A stretch of 64,000 nt of DNA from Sporosarcina sp. ZBG7A (lineage in GTDB: Bacteria > Bacillota > Bacilli > Bacillales_A > Planococcaceae), in contig NZ_JWIB01000010.1 in assembly GCF_000813425.1 (NCBI RefSeq), forward strand, positions 236,001 to 300,000, read 5' to 3'. The notes under the pieces were generated by a model. That model saw only the letters and a program-made list of their open reading frames with translations, searched no databases and was not told the DNA's origin. A program made the translations under genes and the position numbers. Shown in pieces: positions 16,870 through 27,800 of the stretch (positions are counted from its first letter, which is position 1; every line of letters starts with the position of its first letter).

Positions 16870-17769
16870 TTAGCTGATTGAATTACAGCGACCTTCACAT
16901 TGAAATGTTACGGGTGGCTGTTCATTGGTCAGTACTTTCGTTTGATACCCTTGATTCTTAATGTAAGATAGTAGCTCGGGCAAGTATTCAATAGTATGGG
17001 GTTTATCATGCAGCAGCACGACAGGTGTAACACCCGCTTGCATATACCGATTGATTTCCTGCTTTGTATGTTGTACATACCTTCTATCTTTTAGTTCCCA
17101 GTCACGACTATCCACATTCCAATCCCACACATTGAAATCGCTTTTGTCCAATAAATACCGCATATCTTCGGTTAAATACGGGATGCTCCCGTAAGGAAGT
17201 CTAATAAGATTGGATCGGACTCCAGTCACTTTCTCGAGGATGTCCCGATCCTCGGACATTTCATCTACTGGAGCAGACGGACTGCTGTAGATTTTTCCTG
17301 CTTCATGAGTAATCCCATGTAAGCCAAGGCCAAAGCCTTCCTTCTTCATGCGGACTACTGACTTGGAGTGCTCCTTTATATTTGGTCCAAGCATGAAGAA
17401 CGTGGCTTTCATTTGAAAGTCATCCAAGATGTCTAGCAACTGATCCGTAACAGCAGATGGACCGTCGTCAAATGTTAAATATACCGCTTTCTCTTGTTGA
17501 TCAATTTCATTTTGCTTGGCAACTGCTTGCTTTCTGGTAATTTCTTTATCTGCTCTTTCTTTTAAAATTATGGAGTGCCTTAATGGGGATTCCTCAAAAC
17601 CTTCCATCGGTTCAAACGAAACCGACAATGTTTCTAAGGAATTCTTATGTAGAGTGGACGCAGCCTCATCGTTCTTATTCGAAATAACTAATTCCACTAA
17701 TAGAATAACCACTGCAACCACTAGAATAGCCGACAGAACTTTCCCCTTGTTGTTTAGATGTTTTTGCAA
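16870..17769 (-). CDS. Membrane-anchored polysaccharide deacetylase (NodB domain)
   Basis: A 299-residue carbohydrate esterase family 4 protein. After an N-terminal transmembrane anchor (about residues 12-30, VLSAILVVAVVILLVELVI) comes a NodB domain. It has the metal/catalytic motif TFDDG (99-103), the histidine pair HGITH (151, 155), RLPYGS (190-195), WDWNVDSRDW and the catalytic histidine in VLLHD (254). It removes N-acetyl groups from peptidoglycan or another exopolysaccharide outside the membrane. I placed the start at TTG 17769 because AGGAGGA lies just before it; the frame is open 34 codons further upstream without a ribosome site. Its operon partner is the YkyA-like lipoprotein. Confidence 0.87.
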   Translation of the reverse strand: MQKHLNNKGKVLSAILVVAVVILLVELVISNKNDEAASTLHKNSLETLSVSFEPMEGFEESPLRHSIILKERADKEITRKQAVAKQNEIDQQEKAVYLTFDDGPSAVTDQLLDILDDFQMKATFFMLGPNIKEHSKSVVRMKKEGFGLGLHGITHEAGKIYSSPSAPVDEMSEDRDILEKVTGVRSNLIRLPYGSIPYLTEDMRYLLDKSDFNVWDWNVDSRDWELKDRRYVQHTKQEINRYMQAGVTPVVLLHDKPHTIEYLPELLSYIKNQGYQTKVLTNEQPPVTFQCEGRCNSIS

Positions 17770-18106
17770 GTTTCCTCCTCCTATTCTTGATAGATTCAGT
17801 ATCAACAATGAAATTAAGTCTAGATAAGAGGATAGGATTAACCCTCCCCTCCTATGGGTCGTTCGTCCCAAAATCTCATTGTTTTCCGAGGTATTTCATC
17901 AACTTTATGTATTTATTATATTTATATATGGTAACACAATTCCACGTATTTCATGTAAGGTAAAGTGTTATTAATGGTCATATACTCAACCAATACTCCT
18001 TCTTAAAATCACATCAAAATATGATTATTAGTAAATTAAGCTTGCTCACAGGTAAGTTCTCGTATTACTAGCTCTCTTGTTAATCGCTTTGTGTAAATCC
18101 GACAGC

Positions 18107-18151
18107 AAAAATCCCTATCTAGCAATGTATTATCAGCTAGTTAGGGATTTT
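18107..18151 (-). terminator. Terminator downstream of the first GH84 gene
   Basis: AAAATCCCTATCTAGC and GCTAGTTAGGGATTTT form a stem of about 15 pairs with one mismatch and a 12-base loop. The A-run on its left gives a U-tail for leftward transcripts, 70 bases past the hexosaminidase stop codon. Confidence 0.75.
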
Positions 18152-18222
18152 ACCTACTCAATATTATTTAGCATAGATCCAATATACAACGCATGATTCA
18201 CAAATTTTTTTCGAATCTGACT

Positions 18223-21200
18223 CTATCTATCTAACCGTCTTTCTATTAGCACATCTGCACCTTCTGTAAGTCCTTGATGAGCTACTTCAGTAATTTGTTT
18301 CTTTCTCAATTGCTTGTCCAACAGAGTTTTGAATTTATTTAATTCCTTAATGACTTTCTTATTTCGTTTTTCATCTTCCTCCTTTTGTTTGTCTTTGTCC
18401 TTGTCTTTGTCTTTGTCTTTGTCTTTGTTTTTTCCTTTATTATCTTCCTTCTCGATTTTACCTATCTGCTTTTCTAAATCTTTCACAACTTTCTTATCTA
18501 AAATATCATCCGACTCTTTGTATTGTGCAACTAGCACATAGAGATCGGCTATTTCAGTGATAGGTTGAGATGGTACTTTTTCTACAGTGATAGTTGCAGT
18601 TTTCATTACTGTTTCTACTCCGTCTTCCGCCAACGTAAATGTAACTTCGTAAGTGCCAGGTGCGTTATGATCAAAACCACCCGCGTCGATTACGACAGAT
18701 TGAGTTGCATCGTTTCCTTTTGAATCTATGGCAACTGTAATCAGTGCGCGTAAATCCAACTCTTCTCCAGCTAAAATCGTTGCGTTTTCAACTTCTAATG
18801 CAAGCGTCACAGGATTGACTACTAGATTGTCCAATGCTGTCGTTAGGTTAGCTCTCGCTTGATCCACTTCTAATTGAGTTGCTGACGCTTTCTTATTGAC
18901 ATCTTTCGCTGTGAGCAATGCTTCACTTAGTACATTCCAGCTTTCCGCAGTATAGTCCGCCTGATCTTTCTTCTCGGCTTCTGCGATGGCCGAAGCGAGT
19001 GCTGTTTTATCAACCTTCTCAACTAAATCTTTGTTAGTTGAAATATTCACTTCATAGATGAGAGGCTGGACATCTCCCCATGACAATTTAATTTCAAAAA
19101 TATTGTCATACGATGAATTATAGAAGGTATTTAAACTGCTATCCAAAGTCCCAAGTCTCACCCATTCGTCCTCACCGACTCTTGCACTTACGGTAGCATT
19201 GGAAATATTTTTTGAGCCTTGCACGATTGTAATTGCTGTCGCATCTGTCTTTTCTGATAAACGATATATCAAAGATCCATCAGTTCGGTCGGTCATGTTA
19301 GGCTTGAACGCTGTCGTCAAATCACCATCAAATAACTGCCCTGGACCAAATCCTTCTTCTTCAATTGGATCTGCTGCAAATGTTGGGTTGTTCTCTGTCT
19401 TCACAAACTCCCCGCCATTAATCAAGATTTCATTGAAATGAGCAAATCGCGCTGGATAGTTGGCTGTGTAAAGAATTCGAATATATTTCGCTTCAATGCT
19501 GCCAATCTTTTCGTTCCCAAAATAGTAATTCCCGGGATTTACAGAATCATGGGTGTAGCCATCTTTAATCTTGTCGGAATAATCCGGTTTTCCTCCTGCC
19601 ATGTTATCTTGACCATCGCCCAATGTTGCGATATCCGTCCATGTTTTGTTATCCATCGACAATTGCACAACCGCATCTCGAATATAGTTACTCTCATTTT
19701 CATCGTTGTAAATTCGAAGACTATTAAAGATTCTTGGCTCTCCTACAGAATAGGTAATGTACTCACCTTTTCTTTGGTAGTCCGCGAAAATCGTCTTCGT
19801 TCCAAGCTTTTTATCAAACAAATTAAGAAGTGTACCTTTCTTTCTAGAGTCGTTTTCCGACCAGTTTGGTGCAGTTCCCATAGTCGTTTCAACAAACTCC
19901 GGCCCGTGAATTTCTTTTGATGAAACATTGAATTCATCCAAGTTGAAAGTAATTGCTTCATTCGTATTGTTAATAAATTTTACATAACGGGCAATTGTTC
20001 CTTCTTGCGGCGTTGTCCATTCCACTGCATTTGCAGAAGCCTGCAGTGTAAGTTTCCCGCTCGTTTCAGACGTATTTACAACATCCAATTCCTTAATGCG
20101 TTCTAGTTTCACACCAATATACTCTTCTGGTTGAAGTGTAATGTCCGCTGTTTGATTCAAACTCGTGCTTTCTAGGGAATGCTGAGAAGGAATTCCTTTG
20201 TAAGATTCATTGTTTGTATACGTAAACTCAGAATTCGACTTCGCAGACTCTACTTTGATTTCACTAAACTTCAGCCAAACAGGAACGTTCTTCAGATTTT
20301 TAACGCGGACATATCGAGCTTCTATACCTGTTAAATCTTCTTCGATTTTATCCATTCCTGAAGCTTTTCCTTTATACTCTTTAAATTTTGAATACGTTAC
20401 ATTGTCCGTCGAGTACTCTAACTGATAGTCTGTCCACTTATCCACATTATCTCTACCGATAGCAAATGACACCTTCCCAATATCTCTTACTTTCGATAAA
20501 TCCACACCAATATAATCGCCAACAACAGACGTATCTTTTACTGTCCCTGAAGGATTATACCAAGCAAACGTCGTGTCGTTTCCATCAAATAGATTCGCTT
20601 CTGTTCCTTGATAGAGTGTGAAATGATCTGGCACCATCAACTTTGATTCCAACTCATCGACTTCATCTTGTTGTTCATTAATGACAATATCTTTAATTCC
20701 AAACCAAGTGCCTTCACGTTTTTCTGTTGCAATTAATCGAACACCTTTGACCTTTAAATTCAAGTTTTCGACAGTAGCTTGCGTGACATGACCAAACACT
20801 TGTCCATCGACATCAGTCCATGTTGTCCCGTCTACTGTCACCTGCAACTTACTTGCGTTAAATGTATCGTTATTGTTTCCAACTCTCCCTAGTTCAAAGC
20901 GAGCTGATTCCAATGTAAACGGCTTCTCATAAAGTACTCCAATATACGTTCCGACCGCGATTGCACTCGGTGTTTTATAGACAACATCCGTGTTCGTATT
21001 GTTGTCTAACAGGTTTTTCAAATCTCCAGTTGGTGTGTCCGTACGATTTGTAATGACACGTGCACTGTTCAAGTCTGGATTCACAATGGATTGCACTTTC
21101 GATGACACATCGTTCAGTAGTGTCTTCACAAATGGCACGATATGTTGTACGCCGACTTCTGCATATTGATAGTGGTCAATATAGCTGAACGGGTGATTTT

Positions 21201-23052
21201 TCGAAGCATCAAATGCAGCCTGCCCTTGGCTGTAGTTCTCCCATACCGCAGACTTGTCCCCAGCTTCATGCGCAATTTCTGCTTCCAATAATGAAATCGC
21301 AGCATTCGCTGTATCGATTGCACTATCTAACCAGTAAATGATTTGATCACGTGTTCTTGCATTCCCTGGATTCTCTTTATATGTCTGTGCCGCATACAAA
21401 ATCGTTTCAAATTCTGTAATTAGCTCTGTTGCTTGACCTGTGATTGGTTCTGTTCCAAGTGCTGTTTTAAAAGCATTCAACTTCGGAGCTAATTCAACCG
21501 ACTCTTCTAGTTTCGCGACACGACCGTCCATGTTTTGGTTGATCATATGTTTCGACAGCTCTTTCAACGCATTCGATGCCTCTGTTTCATTATTGTTGGC
21601 GTGGTCCACATAAGCAAAAGCGTCATTCCAGTTTTGGTCTGCTTGTTCAGAACTATCCCATATGTTCCAAGCATAATCTGCATTCGCAAAAATCGCTATT
21701 TTACTTGGCTCCGCTTGTTGCATCGGATTGAGCACGATGCCTTCAATGTTTTCTGGATTCACATTAGGCTGAAGGAAAGTCTCATGCCCACCCATGATTA
21801 AATGCTGTTTAGAGTTATCCGTACATGGCCAGTTAATCCAAAGATATGGCCCTCTTCCGGCATTTTTAGTAAACGTTGACGTGAAATTATTCGATACTTC
21901 TCCCCAAACTTTACCACCTGTTTGGATCACGCTCACAGACTTCGGCAAATCTCTTAGTGTCTGAATTTGTCCGCTTTCTCCCCATCCCATATAATCATTT
22001 GGACAGAAAATCATATCCGTGACGAGACCGTCGTAATCAGCTTGTTTCTCTACTAGCCAATTCGTTAAATCCGTCATTAATCGTACGTAAGTTTCCGCTC
22101 CTTGAGGAGGAACGCTAGCGTCATCCGCTAAAATACCGAACTTCCTCACTCCCGAATCCATTAATTGCGTAAACTTCTCTTTAATAATCGCTAAATCGTG
22201 TTGATAATTTTCTTCTGTATTAAATCGAATCGCGTTATTCATGAACGGATGCAGTGTATACACAAATCGCGTCTTACTTGCATTTCCTGCCTCCGCAAGT
22301 CTACTGATCTTCACTAACTCGTCTGGTGTATATAATTCTCTCCATTTACCATTATGTTTAGGATCATCTTTTGGCGCATAAATATATGAATTCATTTTAA
22401 AGTCGCCGCCAAAAGTCATGAGGTCCGCACGGTCTTCATTGGACCACGGTTCGCCGTAATACCCTTCGATAAATCCTCTTCCTTTAACATCTGCGTAATC
22501 TTTAATGTTTAATTCTTCAATCGAACGGTTCTGCATTTGCTTAAAAATATGCTTAACTGTAGTAACTCCGTAGAAAGCAGAATCGATATCTTTTCCTAGT
22601 ACGGCAATGACATTATCTTGAACGGAGACCATATTCGCATCAAGCTTCGAGAGAATTGTGTCGTCCGTCAACTGGTTGTCCTTAAAATAGCTGTCGACAG
22701 TTTCACCTGATTGGTGAATTCCTACTAAAATATTCGTTTGATCGGCAGCAATCTCTGCAGATTCTGTGAAAGTAAGTTCTTTCGAGGTTAATAGTTCTTC
22801 CACTCGATTTTTCGTATATTGGTCTACTTGTGTTTCATAAACAACGTTAACTGAATCGCTCACATCAAATTGCTGTCCACTATACGTAATTTCATGTGGA
22901 TTTGGATAAATTGTATACGGTTTCATTTCATCCATCGGTTCAGCAGCGTGCACCACTTGAACTCCAGACAAACCGATAGAACCAGCAATTGTACTTACCA
23001 ACATGAGTAAAGCAACAGCCAAACTTGCAATAGACTTTTTACTCTTCTTCAT
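18223..23052 (-). CDS. Secreted GH84 beta-N-acetylglucosaminidase (hyaluronidase-like), multi-domain
   Basis: A 1609-residue exported protein. It starts with a signal peptide (residues 1-37, ending VVHAA) and an N-terminal GH20b-like domain (TIYPNPHEITYSGQQFDVSD). The GH84 catalytic barrel includes GRGFIEGYYGEPWS (191-204) and the catalytic Asp pair in FGILADDAS (310-311). Several F5/8-type C (CBM32-like) carbohydrate-binding modules follow, then a FIVAR-like helical segment (AEAEKKDQADYTAESWNVL), an Ig-like domain and a highly charged Lys-Asp tail. It removes terminal GlcNAc from glycans such as hyaluronan, mucin or N-glycans. No LPXTG motif is visible. A second, shorter GH84 gene lies at 53705-56815. 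Confidence 0.9.
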   Translation of the reverse strand: MKKSKKSIASLAVALLMLVSTIAGSIGLSGVQVVHAAEPMDEMKPYTIYPNPHEITYSGQQFDVSDSVNVVYETQVDQYTKNRVEELLTSKELTFTESAEIAADQTNILVGIHQSGETVDSYFKDNQLTDDTILSKLDANMVSVQDNVIAVLGKDIDSAFYGVTTVKHIFKQMQNRSIEELNIKDYADVKGRGFIEGYYGEPWSNEDRADLMTFGGDFKMNSYIYAPKDDPKHNGKWRELYTPDELVKISRLAEAGNASKTRFVYTLHPFMNNAIRFNTEENYQHDLAIIKEKFTQLMDSGVRKFGILADDASVPPQGAETYVRLMTDLTNWLVEKQADYDGLVTDMIFCPNDYMGWGESGQIQTLRDLPKSVSVIQTGGKVWGEVSNNFTSTFTKNAGRGPYLWINWPCTDNSKQHLIMGGHETFLQPNVNPENIEGIVLNPMQQAEPSKIAIFANADYAWNIWDSSEQADQNWNDAFAYVDHANNNETEASNALKELSKHMINQNMDGRVAKLEESVELAPKLNAFKTALGTEPITGQATELITEFETILYAAQTYKENPGNARTRDQIIYWLDSAIDTANAAISLLEAEIAHEAGDKSAVWENYSQGQAAFDASKNHPFSYIDHYQYAEVGVQHIVPFVKTLLNDVSSKVQSIVNPDLNSARVITNRTDTPTGDLKNLLDNNTNTDVVYKTPSAIAVGTYIGVLYEKPFTLESARFELGRVGNNNDTFNASKLQVTVDGTTWTDVDGQVFGHVTQATVENLNLKVKGVRLIATEKREGTWFGIKDIVINEQQDEVDELESKLMVPDHFTLYQGTEANLFDGNDTTFAWYNPSGTVKDTSVVGDYIGVDLSKVRDIGKVSFAIGRDNVDKWTDYQLEYSTDNVTYSKFKEYKGKASGMDKIEEDLTGIEARYVRVKNLKNVPVWLKFSEIKVESAKSNSEFTYTNNESYKGIPSQHSLESTSLNQTADITLQPEEYIGVKLERIKELDVVNTSETSGKLTLQASANAVEWTTPQEGTIARYVKFINNTNEAITFNLDEFNVSSKEIHGPEFVETTMGTAPNWSENDSRKKGTLLNLFDKKLGTKTIFADYQRKGEYITYSVGEPRIFNSLRIYNDENESNYIRDAVVQLSMDNKTWTDIATLGDGQDNMAGGKPDYSDKIKDGYTHDSVNPGNYYFGNEKIGSIEAKYIRILYTANYPARFAHFNEILINGGEFVKTENNPTFAADPIEEEGFGPGQLFDGDLTTAFKPNMTDRTDGSLIYRLSEKTDATAITIVQGSKNISNATVSARVGEDEWVRLGTLDSSLNTFYNSSYDNIFEIKLSWGDVQPLIYEVNISTNKDLVEKVDKTALASAIAEAEKKDQADYTAESWNVLSEALLTAKDVNKKASATQLEVDQARANLTTALDNLVVNPVTLALEVENATILAGEELDLRALITVAIDSKGNDATQSVVIDAGGFDHNAPGTYEVTFTLAEDGVETVMKTATITVEKVPSQPITEIADLYVLVAQYKESDDILDKKVVKDLEKQIGKIEKEDNKGKNKDKDKDKDKDKDKQKEEDEKRNKKVIKELNKFKTLLDKQLRKKQITEVAHQGLTEGADVLIERRLDR
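18391..18428. repeat. Hexanucleotide tandem repeat encoding (Lys-Asp)n
   Basis: About six copies of GTCTTT (one with a C substitution) lie inside the 3' part of the GH84 gene and encode the alternating KDKDKD tract. Changes in copy number by slippage would alter tail length without a frameshift. Confidence 0.85.
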
Positions 23053-23199
23053 GCTCCATTCCTCCGTTTCAATTTTGTAATTAATTTCTAGTCACCAACT
23101 GGTATATACCAGTTGATAATAGCAATATACCACATGGTGAATAGATAAAGAGGAATAATATATAAATGATTCAGACTACTCAGATTAATGAGGTAGTAA

Positions 23200-23335
23200 A
23201 TGCCTATTCACGGAACAAAGGTGAATGTTAAAACAACTAGAAAATTTATGTACAGATATTTATTTCAATTTAAAAGGTGTGAGAAAACAACCATGAATGT
23301 TTAAACTAACACTAGAGTTTCACCGAGGTATTAAA
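23200..23335 (+). repeat. Two degenerate copies of the second palindromic repeat family
   Basis: ACGGAACAAAGGTGAATGTT (from about 23210) and AACAACCATGAATGTTTAAA (from about 23287) follow the order of the family seen clearly at 24736, 40944, 62798 and 63144 (gaaacaaacGTGAATGTTaaaac). They lie in the 490-base gap between the GH84 and LCP genes. Confidence 0.5.
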
Positions 23336-23427
23336 AGAGGAGGGCGACGAAAGGTTCTTTGACGATTAAACATTTTGAGTATTTTTCAGCAAAATCGATC
23401 AAAATTATAAAATACAAGGAATAAATA

Positions 23428-23461
23428 TAGCCTTCTAGTCAGTTGAATGACTAGAAGGCTA
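23428..23461. terminator. Terminator hairpin between LCP and GH84 genes
   Basis: TAGCCTTCTAGTCA and TGACTAGAAGGCTA form a perfect 14-base stem with a six-base loop, followed by ACTTTT on the right. It lies 80 bases beyond the LCP gene's stop. A half-copy of the main palindromic repeat follows directly. Confidence 0.8.
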
Positions 23462-23481
23462 CTTTTCAAACGAATACCAAA

Positions 23482-23513
23482 CTGTCAGTTCAGTGTCTGA
23501 AATGTACAGTGTA
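23482..23513 (+). repeat. Degenerate copy of the main palindromic repeat (right half)
   Basis: AGTGTCTGAAATGTACAGTG corresponds to the right half (AGTGTCTGAATTGTGCGGTGCAC) of the main family. This is the leftmost copy I can identify. It follows a terminator hairpin, the same order as at 35829 and 60970. Confidence 0.5.
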
Positions 23514-23540
23514 AAATTTTCTTACTGCACATTTAAATCG

Positions 23541-24458
23541 TTAGCCACCATATTCGGTAATCATATCTTTCGTTTTTGATAACTCATCATCGGGTACCAT
23601 CAAATACCAAATATCATTAATGAATTTCCCTTGACCTGTCATTTGGTAAGATGTCGTGTCACCGCTCACATTTCTATAGTTCGTCATTAAATTCTGCATA
23701 TCGGCAAACTGCATATTAGTGACCATGTTTTCCCCAAGAATATCTATCAATTTATGGATTTTCGTTACAGACGTTAAACTTGCGCCACTATCAAGTACAC
23801 CTTGAATGACTTGACGTTGTCTTTCATTACGTCCCACATCACCTTCCGGGTCCTCTTTACGCATCCGAACATAGGAGAGCGCTTGTTTTCCATCTAGCGT
23901 ATTCGTACCTTTAGTGAATGTGTGTCCGTCCTGACTAAACTCTAATGCGTTATTCACTGTAATCCCACCAACTGCATCTACTAACTGTTCCAAGCCTTCC
24001 ATATTCACTCGTACGTAGTAATCCAAGTCAACATCTAAAAAATTTTCTACCGTAGCGACAGACATCTCACTACCTCCAAAAGCATAAGCATGGTTAATTT
24101 TATCCTCTATCCCTTTACCGATAATTTCAGTACGACTGTCTCGCGGAATACTAACCAGCTGCATCCTGGAATGCGTGGGATCCAATGTCATGACAATCAT
24201 CGTATCAGATCGTCCACGGTCGCCTTCGCGTTCGTCAACTCCAAGTAACAATACATTCAACGATTCCCGATTCTCCAGTTTCTTCTTTGTTACTTCGGTA
24301 TCAATCGCTTCTACAGGTTCATGACTCGTTTCATTAACTGTAGATTTAATAGAGCTATAAACCGTAAATAAGTAAATTCCGATACTAGCAACCAATACAA
24401 ATACGATGAGAAGCGAGATCCAAAACCACTTTAATTTACTATGTTTCTTCTTTACCAA
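23541..24458 (-). CDS. LCP (LytR-CpsA-Psr) family wall-polymer ligase
   Basis: A 305-residue protein with a short cytoplasmic N-terminus, one transmembrane helix (about residues 11-33) and an extracellular LCP domain. Motifs visible are LNVLLLGVDEREGDRGRSD, the basic SIPRDSRTEI region, DKINHAYAFGG and the arginine cluster DVGRNERQRQVI. LCP proteins transfer undecaprenyl-linked polymers such as teichoic acid onto peptidoglycan, using conserved Asp and Arg residues to bind pyrophosphate. The start is TTG 24458 with GGAGATGA five bases upstream. It stands alone on the minus strand and ends in a good terminator. Confidence 0.9.
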   Translation of the reverse strand: MVKKKHSKLKWFWISLLIVFVLVASIGIYLFTVYSSIKSTVNETSHEPVEAIDTEVTKKKLENRESLNVLLLGVDEREGDRGRSDTMIVMTLDPTHSRMQLVSIPRDSRTEIIGKGIEDKINHAYAFGGSEMSVATVENFLDVDLDYYVRVNMEGLEQLVDAVGGITVNNALEFSQDGHTFTKGTNTLDGKQALSYVRMRKEDPEGDVGRNERQRQVIQGVLDSGASLTSVTKIHKLIDILGENMVTNMQFADMQNLMTNYRNVSGDTTSYQMTGQGKFINDIWYLMVPDDELSKTKDMITEYGG

Positions 24459-24810
24459 CTAGTTCATCTCCTAATTATTCTGTCTTCCAAAAAAATTCTT
24501 GTAGATAATCTCCACTAAACATTTACAAAACGTTCTGACTCGAGCATCCATTTGACAAGACCCGTTTTTATAAAATTAACACCTATAATAATGAGTAAGA
24601 CAGAATTAGGATGAATGAGAGACAAGCCCTACTTACAGGATAGGCAATTAGGTTTTTATTAACGAAAACTTTGAGTGTTAGTTATCAACACTGTTGAATT
24701 CAACTTGATAGTTACAATACTTGAAAAGTACGCAATGCGCGAAACAAACGTGAATGTTAAAACAAACACGCAAGTTTCATACACAGGTGTGATTTTTCCA
24801 CCTAGGCAAA
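24459..24810. other. Intergenic region with one repeat of the second family
   Basis: About 350 bases. The part next to the LCP gene should hold its promoter. The left-strand end of the ATPase gene is preceded by a clear copy of the second palindromic family at 24736-24790. Nothing else is recognisable. Confidence 0.6.
24736..24790 (+). repeat. Second-family palindromic repeat, terminator-like
   Basis: GCGCGAAACAAACGTGAATG leads to AACAAACACGCAAGTTTC and CACAGGTGTGATTTTT. GAAAC and GTTTC form the inner arms; the outer GCG/CACAGG arm and T-run look terminator-like. It lies downstream of the AAA ATPase gene but, as drawn, its T-run is on the right. Confidence 0.65.
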
Positions 24811-27800
24811 TCAGCTCTCCAATAAAACCAAATCATCTCTTGTAATTTCCTTTTCCAGCACGTTACTCAACTGGTTGCTACTCGCTACTGCCAGGCGGTA
24901 GTCGACTTTTCGTGTCATTTCTTTCGCCATCTTCTTAGCGAGACCTGCATTCCCAAAGGTTTCGTCCCTTCTTTCATAGATGTCCTGGTAATGTCGAACC
25001 AGCGCATCCTTCGCTTCGACCGTTATGCCATATCCTTGAATGTAGAGCTCGGTAATCTCCATCAGTTCTTCTGGAGTATAGTCTTCAAAATGTAAGGTGA
25101 GACCGAAACGGCGACGCAGTCCTGCGTTACTGTCCAGGAAGCTGTTCATTTCTTTTTCATAGCCAGCCGCAATCAGCAAGAACTCTCCTTGTCTATCGGA
25201 CATCTGTTTCAGCAGTACTTCCACTGCTTTTTTTCCGTAGTCATTCTCTCCGCCGCCCGCTAATGTGTAAGCTTCATCGATGAACAGTGCACTCCCCATT
25301 GCCCGCTCAATCTGGTCTGCTGTACGCTTTTCCGTTTCACCAATATGCGAACCGACTAAATCGCTGCGATCCACTTCAATCAGTTCGCCTCTTTCAAGTA
25401 ATCCAAGCGCTTGGTAGATTCCTGCAAGTACGCGAGCAATCTCGGTTTTGCCTGTCCCAGGTTTTCCAATCAGCAGTGTATGGTTCATCAACTTATCGGC
25501 TGTATGGTTTTCTCTTTTGTAATACCTCATCAATTCAATCATTTCATCGATTTCAGCTTTCACTGTCTCAAGACCGATAAATTGATGGAGTTCCGCTCTT
25601 TTCTTTTCCAGTAGTTCCTCGTCAATCGGAACTTCGTAACTCTTTACATCACGCTCTTTCACTACTTGAAGAACGTCTTCTTGTTCAAAAGTCGTCAATA
25701 ACTCTTCAGTCCATTGATTTCGTGGGAACTTCGCAATTCTTAGGGACTGGGCTAACCCGATTTGATCGGAAAGCGTGCGTACCATTCGGGCATTACTAAA
25801 CGTCTGGTCTCGCTTGCGATATCGTTCAACGAACTCATCATGTATGGCCTGTTTGGCAGCATTGGTTACCGAATAGCTACCTTCACACTTGGATAAGAAT
25901 ATTTTCATCAACTCATCAGGCGTATAGTCCTGGAAGTGAATCTTTTCTGTAAATCGATCCTTCAATCCTGGATTCGAGGATAAGAACTGATTCATGTCCT
26001 CCGTATAGCCTGCTGCAATGACAATGAATTCACCACGATGGTTTTCCATTGCAGGAAGTAATGTATCGATTACCTTTTTTCCGTAATCGTTGCTTGAGTT
26101 CTTTCCTGCTGTAAGCGTATAGGCCTCGTCAATGAAGAGAACCCCGCCCATCGCTTCTTTGATTTTCAGCTTTGTTAATTCCTCAGAACTCCCTACGTGA
26201 GTTCCAACCAGATCCTCCCGTTTCACTTCAACAAGATGCCCTTTCGGCAAGAGGCCAAGCCACTTAAAAAAACCTCCCATAAGTCGTGCAATGGTTGTTT
26301 TCCCAGTGCCTGGATTTCCTTGAAAGATCATATGAGGTGCTGCCAGCTCAATAGTTTTCAACCCGCGTTCCGATTTGAAGTGGTTGATCTCCACTAGATT
26401 CATCATATCGCGTAGTTTGTCTTTCACGTCTTCAAGACCAATGAATTCATCCAGTTCACTCATTAAGAGGTTAAGCATCTCTGGATTACTAAAGGCTACG
26501 TTTGCTTCACTCTGTCCCTTTAGTACTCTTACACTAGGTCCGTCAGCCACCTGAGGGATTGACAATTCCGTATTTTTCAATACTGGTTCGCTGTTATCCA
26601 GCCGTTTCAAATCTCCCGCACGATTGTTGTCGAAGTGGCAGTCTTCAAGTACAGGAGTCGATTTCTCCAGCTGTAATCCCGCTTTCATTCCGTTCATCAC
26701 TTGCATCGATTTGAAGATAGAAGTAGAGCAATCTTGCAAAATGATTTGGTCCGCGCGATGACCACGGACTCTAGTATCCGTTATTTCAACATGTACCACC
26801 TTACTCAACGACAATCCAGACGAGCTGCCATCATATAGTTCACACTCCGTCAGCAAAACTTCAGCAGATTTCGTTGCGCTCACTTGTGCTCTTTTATGAT
26901 TAAACAATACCGTCCGTTCCAGTGAAATGGTTGTCCCCGGTCCAGCAAGCACTCCATTCTTTTCTCCACTTGAAATCCTGCAATCTGTAATTTCCGCCTT
27001 CGCATCGGAACTCAGTAAGATGTTCGACCCTTTATGCCCCATGAGAACACAGTTAGCGACTTCAATTGTCGATTGCTTAGCTGACACGCCCGCACTTTTT
27101 CCACTCTTCACTTCAGTTGCCGAAAGGATTAATTCTGATTGTTCGGCAGCAAAAATCTGTATATCACCGTGATGACTGACCTGCGAATCAGATATCTTCA
27201 CTTGACTGCCAGCTGAATAAATTCCTTTGCTTTTCCCATTTTCAATTTCGCAACCTAGGATTATTAATTTACTTTTTTCAGATGTAGACAGCTGCGTCAT
27301 CTGATTGTACTTCACCGCGGATTCGATGATTGTACAAGTAGAATTCACACAAACGATTCCTCGTGCTTCCCCTGAAAGAAACTGAGTTCGTTGAATCGAA
27401 ACATTGCTTTGTTCAATACAGTTCAGCTGATCACCTTTTTGTCCTTTAAACAGCGAATCTGAGATTTCAACAGAAGAGCCCTTGATTGTCATCCCCACGG
27501 ATTCTCCGTTTTCAAACTTACTGGATTTCATTTCAAAATTCGACCCATTCACAAGAACAACATGAGCTAGATTTTGCATAGTAAAGGTACAGTTTTTCAT
27601 TACCCCTTTTGATTGATCACAAGAAATCCCGTCTGATTTCCCAAAATAGAAATTCGTCTGTTCCAAATCCAAAAAGCTGTCATTTTCTAAATAAATTTGC
27701 GAGCCGCTATTTTCTATGAAGGAACTCTTTGTAATCGTGCATCGACTGCCGCCTGTCAGGCTAATTCCTTCTTCCTGACCGCTTAAAATTCCGCAATCTG

